Positions 34,909 to 47,276 of a stretch of 64,000 bases of DNA are shown here, piece after piece. This DNA is from Calycina herbarum. Taxonomy: Eukaryota > Ascomycota > Leotiomycetes > Helotiales > Pezizellaceae. Where the stretch lies: contig LLEY01000106.1 in NCBI GenBank assembly GCA_001414485.1, forward strand, positions 150,204 through 214,203, in the 5' to 3' direction. Under the pieces are notes generated by a model. That model was not told where the DNA came from. It ran no database searches and saw nothing but the letters and a program-made list of their open reading frames with translations. The translations under genes and the position numbers were made by a program. Within the stretch, counting starts at the first letter, position 1, and each line of letters opens with the position of its first letter.

Positions 34909-35708
34909 ATGGCACATGTCGGCAACCCTCTAAACTTTTGGAAGTACACCGTTCGAAATGGCTACGATTTAACTCGTCCCCAATCGACCCCCTCACCGCC
35001 GACGGAGGGGAGCCTTTGCCTTGAAACCACCACTTCTCCCATTACTATCGATCCCTCCAGAACAGCTCTTTTGATTATAGACATGCAAAACTTCTTTCTC
35101 TCTAGGGCTCTGGGCCGTTTCGGAGCTTGCCATGTTGCCAAGGAGAAGATCATCAATCTTGGCATTCCCGCCGCTCGCGTTGCGGGGATTCAGATCATCT
35201 GGCTGAACTGGGGGCTTCTAGATGAAGAACTTGAGGACCTGCCACCAAATTTGTTTCGCACATTTGATTTTTTTCACGTCTCTCGACGAGTCCTCCGTTG
35301 CGTTGAGCGTTGAAATTGATGGTCCGACAAGCCCCGAGACCGATGAGGAAAAGATCATATCAGGCCTCGCGAACCATACAACTGTGTATCGACGTGATCA
35401 TATGCTATCTCGTGGTCTGGGCCTTGACATGGGGTTCGGGTATGGGTGCTGCTCAGACCGAATGTACGGACTTCTTGCTTGCGAATGGGATCAAGACGCT
35501 GATGTTCACTGGGGTGGCGACTGACTTGTGCGTCCAGGCTACATTGCAGGATGCAAGTCATCGGGGGTTTGATTGCATAATGCTCGAGGATGGATGCGGG
35601 ACATACATGGGGCATGAAGCTCAGCTATTGTGCAAGCGCCATTGTGAGAAGACGTGGGGATTTGTAAGCTCCTGCAAGGCATTGGCAGTAGCCATGAATA
35701 AGGCCTGA
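34909..35708 (+). pseudogene. isochorismatase-family (cysteine hydrolase) pseudogene
   Basis: From ATG at 34909 (MAHVGNPLNFWKYTVRNGYD). The catalytic Asp region is RTALLIIDMQNFFLSRALGR and is followed by VAGIQIIWLNWGL and LPPNLFRTFDFF; the frame then ends at 35313. An adjacent frame continues EIDGPTSPETDEEKIISGLA and HTTVYRRDHMLSRGLG, and a third has ECTDFLLANGIKTLMFTGVA, TDLCVQATLQDA (the catalytic Cys region) and TWGFVSSCKALAVAM to 35708. At least two frame changes and a probable internal deletion, including the catalytic Lys region, break it. Family members hydrolyse isochorismate or amides. Confidence 0.78.
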
Positions 35709-35964
35709 GGACAATAACGGGACAGGATTTAAGAACTTTGTTGTAGTGTTTACAGGTCCTTTGATTGGAAGTGCGCAATCGTGCGTTAGTATGCATACCT
35801 ATACATATCTGCTTGCAGGGAATTGTTAAAGACTCCTATGAAGTATTGTGACGTAAATAGCAAGCTTGTGCCATAACAGTGAAGCGAGGCGTAGAGAGTG
35901 CCAACTCCCAAGCCCCCAATCTCCTATTCTCCCACTCTCCCATTCTCCCTCTCCCTCTCCCTCC
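35709..35964. other. spacer with pyrimidine repeat at the Helitron end
   Basis: Positions about 35912-35961 hold an imperfect (CTCCCA/TTCTCC)n pyrimidine repeat immediately downstream of the Helitron stop codon. A Helitron 3' hairpin plus CTRR end was looked for here but could not be fixed. Confidence 0.4.
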
Positions 35965-37984
35965 TCACTGCGGCAAACCTGGAATGACAGGCGGAACGTG
36001 CTGAGGTAGTCTTCTAAAGTAGTCTTCGGATCTCATAGTCTCCGTCTTGGTGGCAGCTCCCTTGAAACGTGCGTAATCGAATGGAGCCTCAAACATGATT
36101 CCCTGCAACTTCTTGACCCTGGAGACTGCCACATAAGTGAGGCCGGGGACATGATCCTTTTCAGCGATGTTGGTGACGATTCTGTCTGCAGTGATACCTT
36201 GTGACTTGTGAATTGTGATGGCCCACACAACAGTAAGAGGCACTTGTGTGCGAGTGCAGGAGTTTGAACCAACTGCAAATTCACGGCGGGAAGGTCGAAT
36301 TGGCACAACGGGGTAGTCTTCGAATTGCTCAAGTAGAGGACCATCATACTTGTCGAACTGAACGAGGACCGTAGGTACCTGCTTGTCAATATCAACACTG
36401 TCTCCTCCCCAATGCAAAGATCTCATGGTGCCGAGAGCTCCATTAACGAGGCCTTTCTCGGTCCAAGTGTTCTCCGTAAGCATGACTCAGGCGCCAATAC
36501 AAAGAGGTAGAATCTTGTGTAGATTGCCTGCCTTCTCCCAATCAGCTTTCTCCGCATCTGCTCCTCCAGTGTGAACTGCCTTGAGCTGTCGGACTGGAAT
36601 ACCGAGATCACGCATCTTCACATGGTTGTACTCATTGACGTCTCTCTTCTTGCCGTACAGGCGTAACGCATCGGCAAAAGAATCAATCTCAGCACGGGAG
36701 AGGGTAGACTGGATTCGAGTGACCATGAGCTTCCAGTCGCCCAGAGTGACTGTGTTGTTCCGTAAGCCTTCAAGACATTGGCGAAACGGCACTTGATCTT
36801 CTCCTTGCTGACGCATCACCATGTCAAGCTCCACGGTCTTATCGAATTGGAGGTACAGTTCACGTCCCCTCTTGTTCATTTCGTTGGATGGCGAATTATG
36901 GTATAGAGCTTGAGCAATGACGGGCGGAAGCTGGAAGAAATCTCCCCAAAGCGTAATGTCGATGCCGCCAAAGTTGATATCACTCTCATGCGGAAAGATC
37001 TCGCGGAGACGCTGATCGAGGAAAGCAAGCAATGTCAATGAAACCATGGACTTTTCGTCAATAATGAGGGCGGTGATGTTACGGAAGATGGCCTGCAAAG
37101 ATCTCAGGTTGGCTGTCTTTAACTTCTCCAGCTTGCTAGTACCAATAGGCGAACGAAACAAACTGTGGAGAGTACGGCCGTTAATACCATGAGCAGCGAC
37201 TCCAGTAGGTGCATATCGTAGAATCGGAGGTTTGGCATGCTCAAGCTGCAACTTGCCAGAAATGCAGTGAATGGCGAATGATTTACCTGTTCCAGCACGT
37301 CCATCAATGTGGCAAAGCAGCTGCGGAGGACGCGGAATCTTATTTGTCTCGTCATCAGCGAAAGCACGGCGAAGTGCAGCTTGCTCAACCATCAAATTGA
37401 AGATCTGACGCTGCTTAATCGACATAGAACGCAGCTGCTCATCGGAAACAGGTGCAGCTTCAAGGTCTTGATCGTCGGCCGCCTTCTTCTCTGTGAGCCA
37501 GGTATCTGGAAGGTCGAACTTATTGACATATTGGCTCCAATCATACTCTCGATCTGACATGCGGTTGCCCAAAGCTTCAATATTTTCAAGCTCGCCAGCA
37601 AGACGATGTGGATTCTGAGCAGCCAATTCTGCCCAAAACAACTCATTCTCTTGACGATTATCAAAAGGATCCCACAGTTCGTCATCCTCCTCGATAACCA
37701 GCGGTTCGCCACAACCGTCATTTTCGAAGTCTGGATGAGTGCCCATATGGTGGTTGACGCAGTGGTTGTAGACTGAGAGAAAGTCGGGGAAAACATCTGC
37801 ATCAGCAGCATAGAGATCTCCAACTTTGAGATCTTCAACAGAGCGGAAAGGGTGGTGTAATATCATTTTGACACGAGCGAAGTCCTCGGGGTTCTTCTCG
37901 AGAGTGTATCGAGGGAAATAGTTGATGATGCGTGGCTTGGCTCGAGGGCGAAACTTATAGGACGTAATCTCGTACCGAGTGAGG

Positions 37985-38419
37985 TGTAACGAAACTCAAA
38001 CGAACTAAACAAAGATGACTAAGTCTCGAAGGTTAGTATGCAGGTAAGAAGTACAGATGCGCCGGGTTGTTCACTTAGAAGTGAACTCGTTACTTGTATC
38101 AAAGATGTCAAACAAGATAATAAGATTGATAACTAAAGTTAAGCACGAAGCTCCTATCTAGATGGCAGACGTGCCAGTATATATAGAACCTTCATCCCAC
38201 GTACTAGCCTGCTAGACAGGTCGCTCCGTCGCTGCTAGACTGCTAGACCTGTCGCCCCGTCTAGCGAACTCTCGTCACGTGATTATAACCAAAGGAAATC
38301 CCTGGATCGCTTAGCTAACCTAACCGATCCCTATCTACTATAAGAGTATTCCGATAGTGCTTAACCTGTCAGGACGCCGCCTGGTCTTCACTTATCACGT
38401 GTGCACGTGATTCGTAACA
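37985..38419 (-). repeat. gypsy 3' LTR (left), little mutated
   Basis: 435 bp, TGTAACG...GTAACA on the plus strand. It keeps its CpG content (e.g. gcgccggg, aacgaaactc) and shows little RIP. Confidence 0.88.
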
Positions 38420-38584
38420 CTATCCCCTTCTTAGCTTAGCGTGTCCCTACGCTTAAGTACGACCTAAGAAATATCGTTAGAAGGCTAGCGACCTTCCTTT
38501 CTTTTTAATATAAATACCCCCTATTCCCTACGACGAACTGACTACGAAGCCCTTAGTAGAGTAATTAATTTATCTAGCAAGAAA

Positions 38585-39079
38585 ATGGCTCTATATACCC
38601 GTTATAAAAATGCTAATAAGGAACACGAGTGTTTTAGTCCTAGAGACTAAAAGTTGTCACGGTGTAGCCGTTGCACTACTATAAACAAGTCTTACGATGT
38701 TCGCGTCGTTAATCGAATGCCTGTAGCAAACGAGTGGGAGAGCGTCGACTCCTAGATCGAGCAGCTAGATGATGAAGAGGAGAAGAGCCATACGGTCATA
38801 GCCGAGGCTATGGCTTGTATTCGCCGGCTGAAGAAGCAAAAACGCTAACTCTACGAGAAGCGTTAAAGGATAATAGCTGCCGGTCTTAACTCGCTTAACG
38901 AGTTAGATGCTGCTGAAGATTTAGAAAGAAGGAGAAAAGAGAAGGAGGAGGAAAAGAAGCAGATAGAAGAAGAGGCTGCTAGGCTAGCCGCCCTTCCTAC
39001 GCCCGACGTTTCTGACCCTGCCCTCGCCCTAGGCCTCGACCTAGCCTTTCTTACGTCCTTTCCTACTAACTACGTGATG
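38585..39079 (+). pseudogene. antisense ORF near the gypsy 3' LTR
   Basis: Plus-strand frame opposite to gag-pol, starting MALYTRYKNANKEHECFSP, with a Cys cluster CSRCTT near residue 26, then WESVDS, IEQLDDEEEKSHTVIAEAMA, a helical RRRKEKEEEKKQIEEEAARL and ending ALGLDLAFLTSFPTNYVM. Five or six TAG/TAA stops interrupt it, most explicable as CAG-to-TAG or CGA/TGG-type changes. Antisense ORFs between integrase and the 3' LTR are known in some fungal gypsy elements; the function is unknown. This segment is much less AT-rich than the pol region next to it. Confidence 0.6.
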
Positions 39080-42000
39080 TAGGTAGACTTAGGTTTCGAC
39101 GGTAGAACTCCTAAAGTTCTTCCGAGTACTAGCTAATGTTTTTTCTAGGTTCCTAAGTGTTTTCTGAATATAGGTAATCTAACTATTTTATTAAATACTT
39201 GACCTGTCCTCTAATAAGTCTATAGTTAAGAATCCTCTTAACTTTATACTCGGTGTTTGGGTTTACTAGTTGAATTTCTATAAGTAGGGCTAGTGGTGCT
39301 CCTAGTAGTACTGGTTCGAGTAAGGATATATAGAATACTAGGTAGATATTTATTATTCTTAGTAGTACTAATTTATAATTTAAAGGTCCTTTGACGCGTT
39401 TGATTTTAAATAGTCTAAGTTTTTTATAATCTAGTTTATTACTTAGTCTTTTTATATTAATATTCTTTTATACTAAGTAGACTTTATCCTCCTCTTTTAA
39501 CGTTAGCTCTTAACTACGTCGTTTATTATAGTAGTATGTATTTCTTTCGGCTATAAATTATAAATCTTCTATAAGTTCCTTATATAGCCTTTTAATTTTC
39601 GAGACATAAATATAAGTAAGCTGGTTATCGATAGTCGTAGACAGCGGTTCTTAATATGCTAATAATTTATACTTAAAATTAGTATAGAATAGTATAATAA
39701 GTGTTATTTCCGTTATTAAACTATTATAGGTAAACTGTGCTAAGAGTAGCAGTTCTACCTAATTGTCTTACTAGTAGTTTATATAATAATAAAGGTATGT
39801 TTTAACTACTTAATTTATCTGTTCGTTTCCTCTATTTATTTAAGAGTAGAAAGCTATAGAGAGCTTTCTTTTCGTACCTAATCGTTTTATAAGAGTAATC
39901 TAAAATTTTAAGATAAAGAGCTTATCTCTGTTTAAGAGTATCTCTTTAGATAGTCTATATCTTAAGACTACTTCTCTAAGAAATATAAATACTAATTCCT
40001 TAGCTATACTTAACTCTATATATACTATAAGAATTATATATTTTATAAGTTGTTCTATAATAACTAGGATTATATTATATTTAACTCCTATTATTAGATC
40101 TTTAGATTTTAGTAATTTAATAATAAAATCTATAGATATTAATTTCTAAGGTATCTATAGTATTAGAGTAGTGTTTATCTGTCTATAAAGAGTATAGTAG
40201 GAAGCTTTATTCTTAGTATAGGTATTATATTCTACTATTACTTCTTTAACTATCGTAGATAATCGATTAATATAGTAGTATTATCTTATCCTCTAAAGAG
40301 TTTTACGAATTCCTTAGTATCTGTAAGCGGGCGTAGTATAGTATTCCTATATAAATTCCCTAGCGTACGAGCTAGGAACCTATAATTTCTCTTTCATATA
40401 CTAGTTATAACCTTTATATATTTTCTAAATTTTATCTATCTAGATGTTATTTATTACTGCTATCTTATATATAGTAGATACTAAGTCTCTATTCTTAAGA
40501 GTTTTTAAGATCGTAATCTTCTTATACTCCTTATTTCCCTTATATCTAGGTTTCTAGCTAAGAGTATTAGCTTAAGTATTTAACGTTCCTTTTATATATT
40601 AAATAATAATATTAAATCCTCTTAATATCTCTAACTATTTAGCTAATTATCTTATTATAAGTTCCTTAGTTATTATAAATGTTCTAAGGTTCTTATAATT
40701 AAATAAAACTATAACTAGGTATTTTACTAGCTATAAATAAATTCTCTAGTATTCTAAAGCTAATACTATAGTAAGCAGTTCCTTATTAAAGATACTATAG
40801 TTTTATTATACTAGGTTAAATATTTTTAAATAATATATAATAGGTATAAGTTTTCTCTTATTATTTAGTTATAGGTAAATCGTATCTACTACTATATCTA
40901 AGGCGTCTATTTTAATTATACTAAGTTTATTTATATTAAAATTATATAGAATAGGTTTTTCTATAAACTTTGCTTTAATTTTCTAAAAAGTATTCTCTAC
41001 TTATTTACTCTATATAAACTTAGTAGCTTTCTTAACTAGTACTATTATTGGTTTAGTAATCTTTATATAGTCTTATATAAACGGATAGTAAAAGTTTACA
41101 AATCTAAGAAAAGACTATACATCTTTTACATTCTCTAGTAATTTCTAGTTTAAGATATCTTAGATCTTTACTAGATCTATTTCCATTTTTCCTAAGCTAA
41201 ATACCTATCTTAGGAAAAGTATCTAAGTTACTCTAAACTTATATTTTAAAAGTTTTAACTAAGAGTTTACTTTTATAAGTTATTATAAAGCTTTTCTAAC
41301 ATATCTTTTATATTCTTCTTCTTTTTCTAAGAAGATTAGGATATTATCTAGATAATAAATTACTATTACCTCTAAAAGATCTCTTAAAATATTATTATTT
41401 TATCTCTAATATATAGCTAGTATATTATAGAGTTTAAATAGTATAACTATATATTTATAAAGGCCTAATAGTAAGGTAAATACTGTCTTCTATTCGTCTC
41501 TGACTTTTATCTATATAAGTCTATAGGCGTTTTATTAATCTAATTTTATAAATCGTACTACCTTACCTAACTTATCCTACAAGTATTAGCTAGGTAGTAG
41601 TAGATAAGCGTCCTTAACTATAGCGTGATTTACTTCTCGATAATTAACATATACTCTCCTATCTAGGTCGTCTTTCTTCTTAATAATAAGTATATTTAAG
41701 GTAATTAGTAACTTAGATCTTCTAATATATCCCTTCTTAATACCTTCCTTTATATAACTTTCTATTCTCTATAGGCTTTTCTAGTTATATAACCGAAGCT
41801 TCTACTTTAAGAGGTAATAACCCTCTTTTAATTTAATCTTATAATCTTATAAGCAATGTTCTAGTAAGGCTTATAAGTCTTCTAGGTTTTTAAACAAAGC
41901 CTTAAATTCTCTATACTATATAGGTATTTCGTTATTAGCTTTCTTACTAACCTGTAGAGGACCCTAAGTAAAGTGTTCTAACGCTTTAGAAGAGGTAGTA

Positions 42001-44835
42001 CTAACCTCGTTCTAGCCTTAAAGTTATAAACACGATCCCTTATATTTATATTAACTAAAAGTTATTTTCCTATCTTTCTAGTTAATTTCTAGATTATATT
42101 TCTAAATCTATAGTATACTAAGTATTACTTCTTTACTTCCTATTTTAATAATATTAAATTATATATTTAAATAGTATCCTTTAATATTAATTCTTATTAG
42201 AATAGTTTACTAATTAATAATCTCGTTTTAGTATATAACGTCTATTCTATTAACTACTCTTAGTTAATATAGTCTTATTTCTTTAATTAGAACGTTTAGC
42301 TTCTCTTAAGCTATTAAGGAAATAAAGTTACCTATTACTTCTAAGTCTATTATAACTTATAACTTCTTCTCTTTTACTTCTATAGTTATTACTAACTATC
42401 TTTCTTCTAAAGTAGCGTCTAACTTTGCTTTAATATATTAGACTTTAAAAGATCGATTTTCTTGATTATAATTTTTTCTTTCCTTATCCTTATATTATAG
42501 AAAGAATCTTACTCTTTCCTTATTAGCATATACTACCTTATATACTAATCTATATTCTATAATTCCTATAATTTTAGGAATTTCCTTTATAAATTATTTT
42601 AGTATTTACCTATAGTTATATTAGATCTATTCGTAACTAGTTTCTAAAATAGCTTCTATAAACTATAGTTCTCTTATATATAGATAATCTAAAGTAGCCT
42701 CTAGTATACTTATCTCTAGTTTTATATAGTAAACCTTAAATATATAGTCCCTTGAATTCTTTTCCCTAATAGCTCTAATCTAAGACTAAGGAAAGAATTC
42801 TACTCCTTCTTTATCTAATAATACTACTTCATATATCTAATAATATTCTACTATTCTAGTAGGCTCTAGTAATATTCCTTTAAATCGCTTCTATAATAAC
42901 TAGTCTAAAGTCAGACTTAGTTTATATCGTATCTATTATACTATTATTTCCTAAACTGTTTCTATAAACTATAGTTTTCCTACTAATAGATAGTATATTT
43001 CTTCTAGTTCTATCTTAGCCTATCTAGTTATATTAAATTCCCTTTGCTCTTAGAATAATATATTAAACAGTTATTATAAGTTATATTTTCTTAATACTAA
43101 CCTATTATTTCTAATTAATATAACTATAATATATTACTTAAATTCCTTTAATATAACATCTTTAAGTAGTATCCTAAGAAAAGGGGTTTTAATTTATCTT
43201 ATAAATCCTATTAAAACTTACTATATCTACGTACTAGTCTTACTTAAAATATTATATATTCTCTATATATCTCCTACTTTAGGATAAGTAGGTTCCTTAG
43301 CTAGTTTTTCAATCAGTTAACATTTTCGTTCTAGTTCCTTTCCCTTAATAGTTTTCTATCTAGTAATTAAGCTAACTAGAGTTATCGTTTTAGGGTTATT
43401 ACTTATAACTATATACGTTATTAAGATAGTTAGATTAACTCCTTATATTATATAAGGACTCTAGAAGTCTAGTTTCTAATTATCGATATATACTTATTAA
43501 TTTCCTTATTTAAAGGTTCTAAGGAAAGCCTAAGTTTCTCTAACTTCTAGGTCTTTATTCTTCATTTCTCCTTCTAAACTAGAAGATAAACCTAATATCT
43601 CTAAAGAACTAGTTAATAATAGTAATTCGTATTCTACTTAAAAAGGTTACTCTAATTCTATTACTAATTATATATTGTAATATTCCTTAAAGAGTAGATC
43701 CCTATTATTATTAGTATCTTATACTCTACTAATTCCTTTATTATTTTTAATCTAGGTTCTATATCCTCGTACCTTAAGCTCCTTATCTATAAGTTTAATA
43801 TAATTAGTTAAAGCTATCTATTATTAAATAGTAGTATTAATTTATTTCTTTCCCTTAGAGTCTTTCTTCTTACTATATTCATTTACTCTATAACCTAGCT
43901 AGCTATAATTATAATATAAGTTCTACTCGTATCGACGATTTCGCTCTTCCTAGGAAAGTCCTTCTTTCTTTAGAAAGGTTTTCTTTTATATAGCGTTTAC
44001 CTCCTTACTATGTTTATTAGTATAAGAGTGTTTCCACTTTCCTAACCCTTTACTCTTTTCCCTATACTTAGGGTTACTCTTTCTAAATTTATATAGGCGG
44101 TTATCTAGCTAGACAACTTCCTTAATTATACCTATAATAGTTAAGAACTATATATTCTACTTAGCTATTTCCTTATAGATATATATCTTTAATCTTCTAT
44201 AAAAGAGTTCTATAAGAGCGATAGTATCCTATCCTAACTTCGTTCTATAACGTTAAAATTTATTAGCGTAATCTATTACTAATCCAGTCTAGTATAATTC
44301 TAAAAGTTTATATATAGCTGTTTAAATCGTATCAAAGTCTTCAAAGACTTTTCTAATAGTTGTCTTAAATCCTCTCTAAGATTTAAATATAATCTTAGTT
44401 AATTCTATCTTTCCGTCTTTATCCTTATTTTTAAAGAAGTCCTCTAAGTATAGCTAGGCCTATTCTAGTACTAATCCCCTAAGGTAGGAGATAACAAAGA
44501 TAGTTCGTAAGTTATAATTACCTTCGAACTTATTAGAATTAAAGTTAAAGTAGATGTCTATTTAAAGAAGGAATAAGTCGAGTTCCTTTCGCTTCTTATA
44601 ATACGTATCTAGTATCTTAACTTTAATAGACTTAAGTGCTTCGACCTTATAGAGCTCAGGGGTGTCTGGTATACTAACATTGTCATCGTTCCTAGTTAAC
44701 TATATACCAGTAGGTGTTCTTCCAGTTACACTTCTAGATGTTCTTACAACGTTGACTTAACTAACATTTAGGCTAGCTACTATAGCAGGAGTTGCTAGAG
44801 CTATAGCAACTGAACTTCTAAGTAGATGCTTAAAG

Positions 44836-45270
44836 TATAATAAAACTTAAATAAACTAAACAAAGATGACTAAGTCTCGAAGGTTAGTATATAGGTAAGA
44901 AGTATAGATATGCTAGGTTGTTTACTTAGAAGTGAACTTGTTACTTATATTAAAGATATTAAATAAGATGATAAGATTAATAACTAAAGTTAAGCACGAA
45001 GCTCCTATCTAGATAGCAGACGTGCTAGTATATATAGAACCTTCATCCCACGTGCTAGCCTGCTAGACAGGTCGCTCCGTCGCTGCTAGACTGCTAGACC
45101 TGTCGCCCCGTCTAGCGAACTCTCGTCACGTGATTATAACCAAAGGAAATCCCTGGATCGCTTAGCTAACCTAACCGATCCCTATCTACTATAAGAGTAT
45201 TCCGATAGTGCTTAACCTGTCAGGACGCCGCCTGGTCTTCACTCATCACGTGTGCACGTGATTCGTGACA
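44836..45270 (-). repeat. gypsy 5' LTR (right), half RIP-mutated
   Basis: 435 bp, same length as the left LTR. Its first ~200 bases carry many C-to-T and G-to-A changes relative to the left copy, whereas from about 45030 to the end the two copies are almost identical. Confidence 0.88.
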
Positions 45271-45983
45271 TGAGGAAAGAGAAGAAAGTAACAGATTCCA
45301 TTTCGAAGGGACGAGAAGTGTATCTCTCGTGCTTAGAACGTCCAACAGCACGCTCAGCCATCTCACCGTTCTCAAAGTCTAGAACAGTAACAGGTTTTTC
45401 CCATTTGGGCGACAATCGAGAGTAAGTACGGTTCTTGAACCTTGCTGAAGTGGAATACCAAGAAGAATATGCATAACCTCCTGGGCAGACCAGTCACGTT
45501 CGCCAACAAGACGATTCATCACCTTCGAAACGAGTGAGAAGAGGTGATTAAAGCTGTGCATAAAGGGAATCATCTCCTGAACGATTTCTCGATAGGTTTG
45601 AGATTGGACTTCCTCTTTGGTGCAATACTTGGCCAAATAATTGAGAACAGCCTGGGAGCTGGTGCATAGCGTGAAATCAGTATTAGCCTTCCAAGCCATT
45701 GTGATAAGAGGTACGTAGTTATTCATTCGATCGTTGTTGCGAATTGGGGAAAACACCCAATGGCTAGGATTTCGTTCCTTATCAACAGATGGAGCTTCCT
45801 GATAGTTCCATGGTGACCAGAATCGGCACTGAGGCTCAGTTCCTTCAGGTGCTCCTTTTGGGACGCGGAGGCAGTACTAATTTGAGGTACCTTTGTTGAT
45901 GCGTGTCACCAAGTGGGGAATATCGTGATACTGCCTATTTGGGTTAGTACCGAAGGTTATAGCAGAAAAGTCCGAAGGTTATA

Positions 45984-47104
45984 GGGGGAGTCTCGCACAC
46001 CACGAGATACTATCGGAGTAGCCTGATCAAGTAGGTCAAGAACCATTTCCTCGTCTTCTAAGGTATATTATGCCTGGAAGGAGAAGGGTTCCAGAAGAGA
46101 AATTCAAAAAGGTAAGCATATGTAGAAGAAATAATATTCTAGAAGAAATAACATTCTAGAAGACAAAATATTCTCGAAGAGAGAGTCTTCTAAAACTGAG
46201 ATATTTCTAGAACCAGCAGTATTCTTGAAATTGTCTTCCGGAAGAGAATTTGTTCTAGAAACTTTCTTCTAGAAGAGCCTATCTTCTGGACGTAGCTAGC
46301 TTCTGGCAGACTGTGCCCAGAAGATAGAAGACCCATAGATTCAGGATAAATTTTCCCTTTCGCTGGTTCTGCTTTAGTCTACGAACATGAGCAACTGCTG
46401 CTTTAACCTGAGCTGAGGGTGAGCATGCCGGAGCAGATCCTGAGCAGAGCAAGTAGAGCCTGAGTAGAGCCTAAGTCAGCTTGCACACCATACGGAGTAA
46501 TACGGGTCCGATTTTAGTGCCTTGTGTGCCCCGGCTACAGTTTCCTATCCGAGTTTTAGCAGGGCACCCGATCTACTCCCCTTACAAGGGTTGCAGCCTG
46601 AGCCTATTTGGAATCCACAATAGGATCGATATAGAAAGTGGATAGCCCGCGGAAGTGCCCAAATCCCTTGAAAATACTCCGTAGCATGCCGTATAATAAT
46701 TCTGACTGAAGAGGAAATCCAAGCGCGTTTTGGCTCCCGACCTAGACTATATATTCCTTTATTACATTAACGTCTCGTCTCTTTTAAGAGAAGAAGAAGG
46801 ACGCTTCGCTCTCTCGCTCTCTTCTTTACGGTTTTTCTCTACGCCTCAAATTAAAGATTCTGAGTATATTGAAATTAGTCTTTTTTGGTATAAGTTTTGC
46901 GCTGGAACGCACGTCAAATTGCAACGCTTTACCTAATACCTAAGTCCCCTTCTTAGCACGTTTCAAAAAGTATATCCTTACTTACATAACCAAACTATCT
47001 ATTTCCTATTCCCACGTAAGCTCTCCAGCAACTTCGTGTACAGAGTGCGCCTTTAATCCCCTATCGAGCTCTCCAGCTCAGCTTCCCGCGTGCAGCGCGC
47101 CCTT
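45984..47104. other. no gene; cluster of TTCNNGAA motifs
   Basis: Between the Helitron and the solo LTR. At 46086-46275 at least eight TTCNNGAA palindromes occur (TTCTAGAA five times, TTCTCGAA, TTCTTGAA, TTCCGGAA). A 20-bp direct repeat containing ccgaaggttatag occurs at about 45948-45985. No coding content was recognised. Confidence 0.45.
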
Positions 47105-47109
47105 CAACT

Positions 47110-47276
47110 TGTTGATTATAGGTATAATAACCTAGAAGCTTCTATATGGATTACAAAGGTATGGAGGAAGCTATTTATCAGAAGATGCTTCTAGAAGATG
47201 GATCAAGGTCTATAAATAAGGGCACTTCTCACTGTAGAATAGGTAGTAAGCTAAGAATACAGATCAAAAGTCAATA
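47110..47276 (+). mobile_element. small solo LTR, 167 bp
   Basis: Begins TGTTGATTATAGG and ends GTCAATA (a CAACA end changed by one transition), flanked by the perfect duplication CAACT (47105-47109 and 47277-47281). It contains a promoter-like CTATAAATAAGG. The last ends are less canonical, hence moderate confidence. Confidence 0.68.

Larger units (their letters stand above)
37985..45270 (-). mobile_element. Ty3/gypsy LTR retrotransposon, full length, RIP-mutated
   Basis: 7286 bp, flanked by the perfect duplication TGAGG (37980-37984 and 45271-45275). The LTRs are 435 bp each. Orientation is minus: a polypurine tract (AAGAAGGGGATAG on the minus strand) abuts the left LTR, and gag and pol remnants read leftward. 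Recognisable pieces are a gag region at about 44750-43850 (IKVKILDTYYKK, YFNFNSNKFEGNYNL), and reverse transcriptase near 41340 reading YLDNILIFLEKEEEYKRY, where the catalytic YLDD Asp is changed to Asn. Stops are dense throughout, so no functional protein remains. Confidence 0.88.
35965..45983 (-). mobile_element. Helitron, Rep/helicase gene, 5'-truncated and interrupted
   Basis: Minus strand. The right part (45276-45983) has Helitron Rep-helicase linker motifs HDIPHLVTRINKGTS, CRFWSPWNYQEAPS, NPSHWVFSPIRNNDRMNNYV and AVLNYLAKYCTKEE, GERDWSAQEVMHILLG. The left part (35965-37979) is a PIF1-type helicase: PRIINYFPRYTLEKN, Walker A HIDGRAGTGKS, ALIIDEKSMVS, LWGDFFQLPPV, and the C-terminal IHKSQGITADRIV and YVAVSRVKKLQGI. 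Helitrons transpose by rolling circle. Lesions are one in-frame TGA (36487, R-to-stop in GARVMLTEN), a TAG in the Rep part, a frame change near 45405, loss of the upstream Rep HUH region, and the inserted gypsy element at 37985-45270. Across that insertion the frame FFSFLTRYEITSY is restored exactly. Confidence 0.88.

Noticed and set aside
35870..35964. Helitron 3' end (hairpin plus CTRR)
   Set aside because: The region has a pyrimidine microsatellite but no clear hairpin followed by CTRR, so the terminus was not called.
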